Of a stretch of DNA of 64,000 nt, positions 62,490-64,000 are shown piece by piece (position 1 is the first letter of the stretch; every line of letters starts with the position of its first letter). Under the pieces are notes generated by a model that was not told the origin of the DNA, did not search any database, and was given only the letters and a program-made list of their open reading frames with translations. The position numbers were made by a program, and so were the translations under genes. The stretch lies in the NCBI RefSeq assembly GCF_014207705.1, contig NZ_JACHIU010000001.1:7370501-7434500 (forward strand). Direction: 5' to 3'. The DNA is from Sphaerisporangium rubeum. Its GTDB lineage: Bacteria; Actinomycetota; Actinomycetes; Streptosporangiales; Streptosporangiaceae.

Positions 62490-63803
62490 CTAGACCGGTT
62501 GCGCGCGGAGGAACCGGCCGAAGTGCGGGACGGTGAACGCGATCAGGCCGCGCTCGGCGCTGTAGATCAACCCTTTCTTGATGAGGCTGTCGCGGGCCGG
62601 GGACAGGCTGGACGGCTTGCGGCCGAGCCGCTCGGCGACGTCGGCCGTCGGCACCGGCTCGTCGCCGACCGAGGCCATCGCGTGCATGTAGTCGCGCTCG
62701 GCGGGGGTGGCGCGCTCGTACCGGCTGCCGAAGAAACCCACGGCGAGCTCCTCCTCGGCCTCGGGAGCGGCCACCCGGACGTCGTCGGCGGTGATGGGGC
62801 TGCGCGGTGCGAGATCCCAGGCGACCTTGCCGTACGCCTGGACGAAGTAGGGGTAGCCGTCGGCCGCTTCGTACAGCGCGTCGAGCGCGTCGGGGGTGAA
62901 CTCGACCTCCTCGCGCTCCGCGGGGGCGATGAGCGCCAGGTCGGCGGCGTCGCGGTCGAGGCGGTCGATGCGCGCGTACCGGAAGAGGCGCTCGGAGTAG
63001 CTCTTGCTGGCGCTGAGCACACCCGGCAGGTGAGGAAGGCCCGCGCCGACCACGATCAGCGGGCCGCCGCTCTGGGACAGCTCGTGGCAGGCGGCGCACA
63101 GGGCCGAGACGTCGGGGGCCTGGATGTCCTGCATCTCGTCGATGAACAAGGCGATGCCGACGCCGAGGTCGGTGGCCACCGACGCGGCGTCCACGAACAG
63201 CTCGGTGAGGTCGATCTCGAGGTCGCCGGAGTCGGCACGGCCCCGGCCGGCCGGGACGTCGATGGCCGGCGACCAGTGGGAGGTGCCTTTGGCGGCGGCC
63301 GGGTCACGCATCGCGAAGGCCTTGAGCACGCCGAGGAACTCCTCGATGCGCTCAGGCGCGCGGTGCCGGGGGGCGAGCTCTCGGATGGCCATGTGGAGCG
63401 CCGCGGCGACCGGCCGGCGGATCGACTGCTCGGGACGCGCCTCGATCTTGCCGGTGCCCCAGAGCCGCTGGATGGCCATGGACTTGAAGGTGTTGAGCAG
63501 CACGGTCTTCCCGACTCCGCGCAGCCCGGTGAGGACCATGCTCCGCTCGGGACGGCCCCGGGCCACCCGCTCCAGCACGACCTCGAACTGTTGCAGCTCA
63601 CGATCGCGTCCGGCGAGCTCCGGCGGACGCTGCCCCGCACCCGGGGCGTAGGGATTGCGCACGGGGTCCACGCTCTCGGACTGTATGACCGGATATACCG
63701 GCCGTCCTAGATTTCCGTAGAAAGGGCTACGGCGTGTCGCGGAGGAGCGTGGCTCTGGAACCAGGCCGGTGACCGTGCGCACGGGTGCAGCGAGCGCCGC
63801 CAT
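62490..63803 (-). CDS. AAA-type ATPase with C-terminal winged helix (Orc1/STAND-like)
   Basis: 437 aa from ATG 63803; GTG 63671 (VDPVRNPYAPGAGQRPPELA) is a possible later start that matches related proteins better. Walker A SMVLTGLRGVGKTVLLNTF, Walker B VGIALFIDEMQD, sensor-like region LIVVGAGLPHLPGVL, then a winged-helix tail (PTADVAERLGRKPSSLSPAR). Such archaeal-type or Orc1-like ATPases are widespread in actinomycetes with poorly known roles, some in DNA-related or toxin-like systems. Upstream DNA (63804-64000) has no gene. Confidence 0.78.
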   Translation of the reverse strand: MAALAAPVRTVTGLVPEPRSSATRRSPFYGNLGRPVYPVIQSESVDPVRNPYAPGAGQRPPELAGRDRELQQFEVVLERVARGRPERSMVLTGLRGVGKTVLLNTFKSMAIQRLWGTGKIEARPEQSIRRPVAAALHMAIRELAPRHRAPERIEEFLGVLKAFAMRDPAAAKGTSHWSPAIDVPAGRGRADSGDLEIDLTELFVDAASVATDLGVGIALFIDEMQDIQAPDVSALCAACHELSQSGGPLIVVGAGLPHLPGVLSASKSYSERLFRYARIDRLDRDAADLALIAPAEREEVEFTPDALDALYEAADGYPYFVQAYGKVAWDLAPRSPITADDVRVAAPEAEEELAVGFFGSRYERATPAERDYMHAMASVGDEPVPTADVAERLGRKPSSLSPARDSLIKKGLIYSAERGLIAFTVPHFGRFLRAQPV

Positions 63804-64000
63804 GGCACACCACCCCTCATCTGGGACCCCTCGGACCGAACCGGTGTTCGATCCGACTGCCAGAACTGTAGCGCCTCTTCGAACACGTGCGCGAGCACTC
63901 GCCGGTAAAAGGCACGACACAGACCGGCCACACATCCCTGCCGCCGAGGATCACAATCACGTCACGACCAGTCATGACGCAGCCGTACGCTGGCGTATGC

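Noticed and set aside
63940-64000. Short symmetric TCATGAC words at the window end
   Set aside because: Too short and imperfect to call an operator, and the neighbouring gene is outside the window.

Overview
High-GC actinobacterial chromosome, most likely a mycelial Streptosporangiales-type genus. This is inferred from about 70% GC, GTG/TTG starts, CBM2-bearing secreted glycosidases, AfsR/BTAD regulators, F420-type enzymes, a GerW-family protein and the dacB/ppa gene order. No rRNA or CRISPR array was seen. Two tRNA genes are present: Arg(ACG) and Ser(GCT).

Layout. 1-11 kb is a core-like region: the 5' part of a zinc metalloprotease, dacB and divergent ppa, then a membrane-anchored sigma factor/zinc-finger fusion, a saccharopine-dehydrogenase-like protein, a lipoprotein, an ABC-F ATPase, an MFS transporter and a secreted HNH nuclease. 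11.5-19.2 kb holds a GH6 cellulase behind a perfect CebR/CelR-type operator, an orphan histidine kinase, two methyltransferases, an orphan MdcG-like protein, a PhoX-like gene remnant and a secreted fibronectin III-CBM2 protein. 19.4-26.5 kb is a resistance/export block: AraC regulator, VOC protein, short UvrA-like ATPase, DHA2-type MFS and a DrrAB-type ABC exporter. The exporter converges with, and overlaps, a very large BTAD regulator. 29.7-38 kb carries NADAR, NTF2-like, GerW-like, GH11 xylanase, an SDR/HxlR pair and a Dyp-peroxidase operon with two unknown partners.

38.5-50.4 kb is a genomic island in tRNA-Arg(ACG). It is bounded by a 45-bp imperfect duplication of the tRNA 3' half (copies 11,868 bp apart). 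Its right end carries an excisionase-like gene and a damaged tyrosine integrase. Its cargo includes an apparently intact five-gene cluster: a PycTM-like two-helix membrane effector, a Crp/CNB regulator, a class III nucleotidyl-cyclase-like protein, a degenerate P-loop protein and an unknown protein. I read this as a Pycsar-like antiviral signalling locus with extra components. The rest of the island is a graveyard: an IS630-family element with 29-bp terminal repeats, and remnants of NADAR, a family A DNA polymerase, a DpdA-like protein and a DUF3631 protein. A second integrase tail lies just outside the left att copy and points to repeated insertions at this tRNA.

50.4-64 kb returns to chromosomal content: S4 protein, HATPase-only membrane protein, PPOX-fold enzyme with a tandem repeat at its start, MFS transporter, LLM oxidoreductase, AfsR-like regulator, tRNA-Ser, divergent yceI/marR with a palindrome on the yceI promoter, a SigE-type ECF sigma factor, a Cys-rich protein beside a MauE-like protein, and an AAA-type ATPase with a winged-helix tail.
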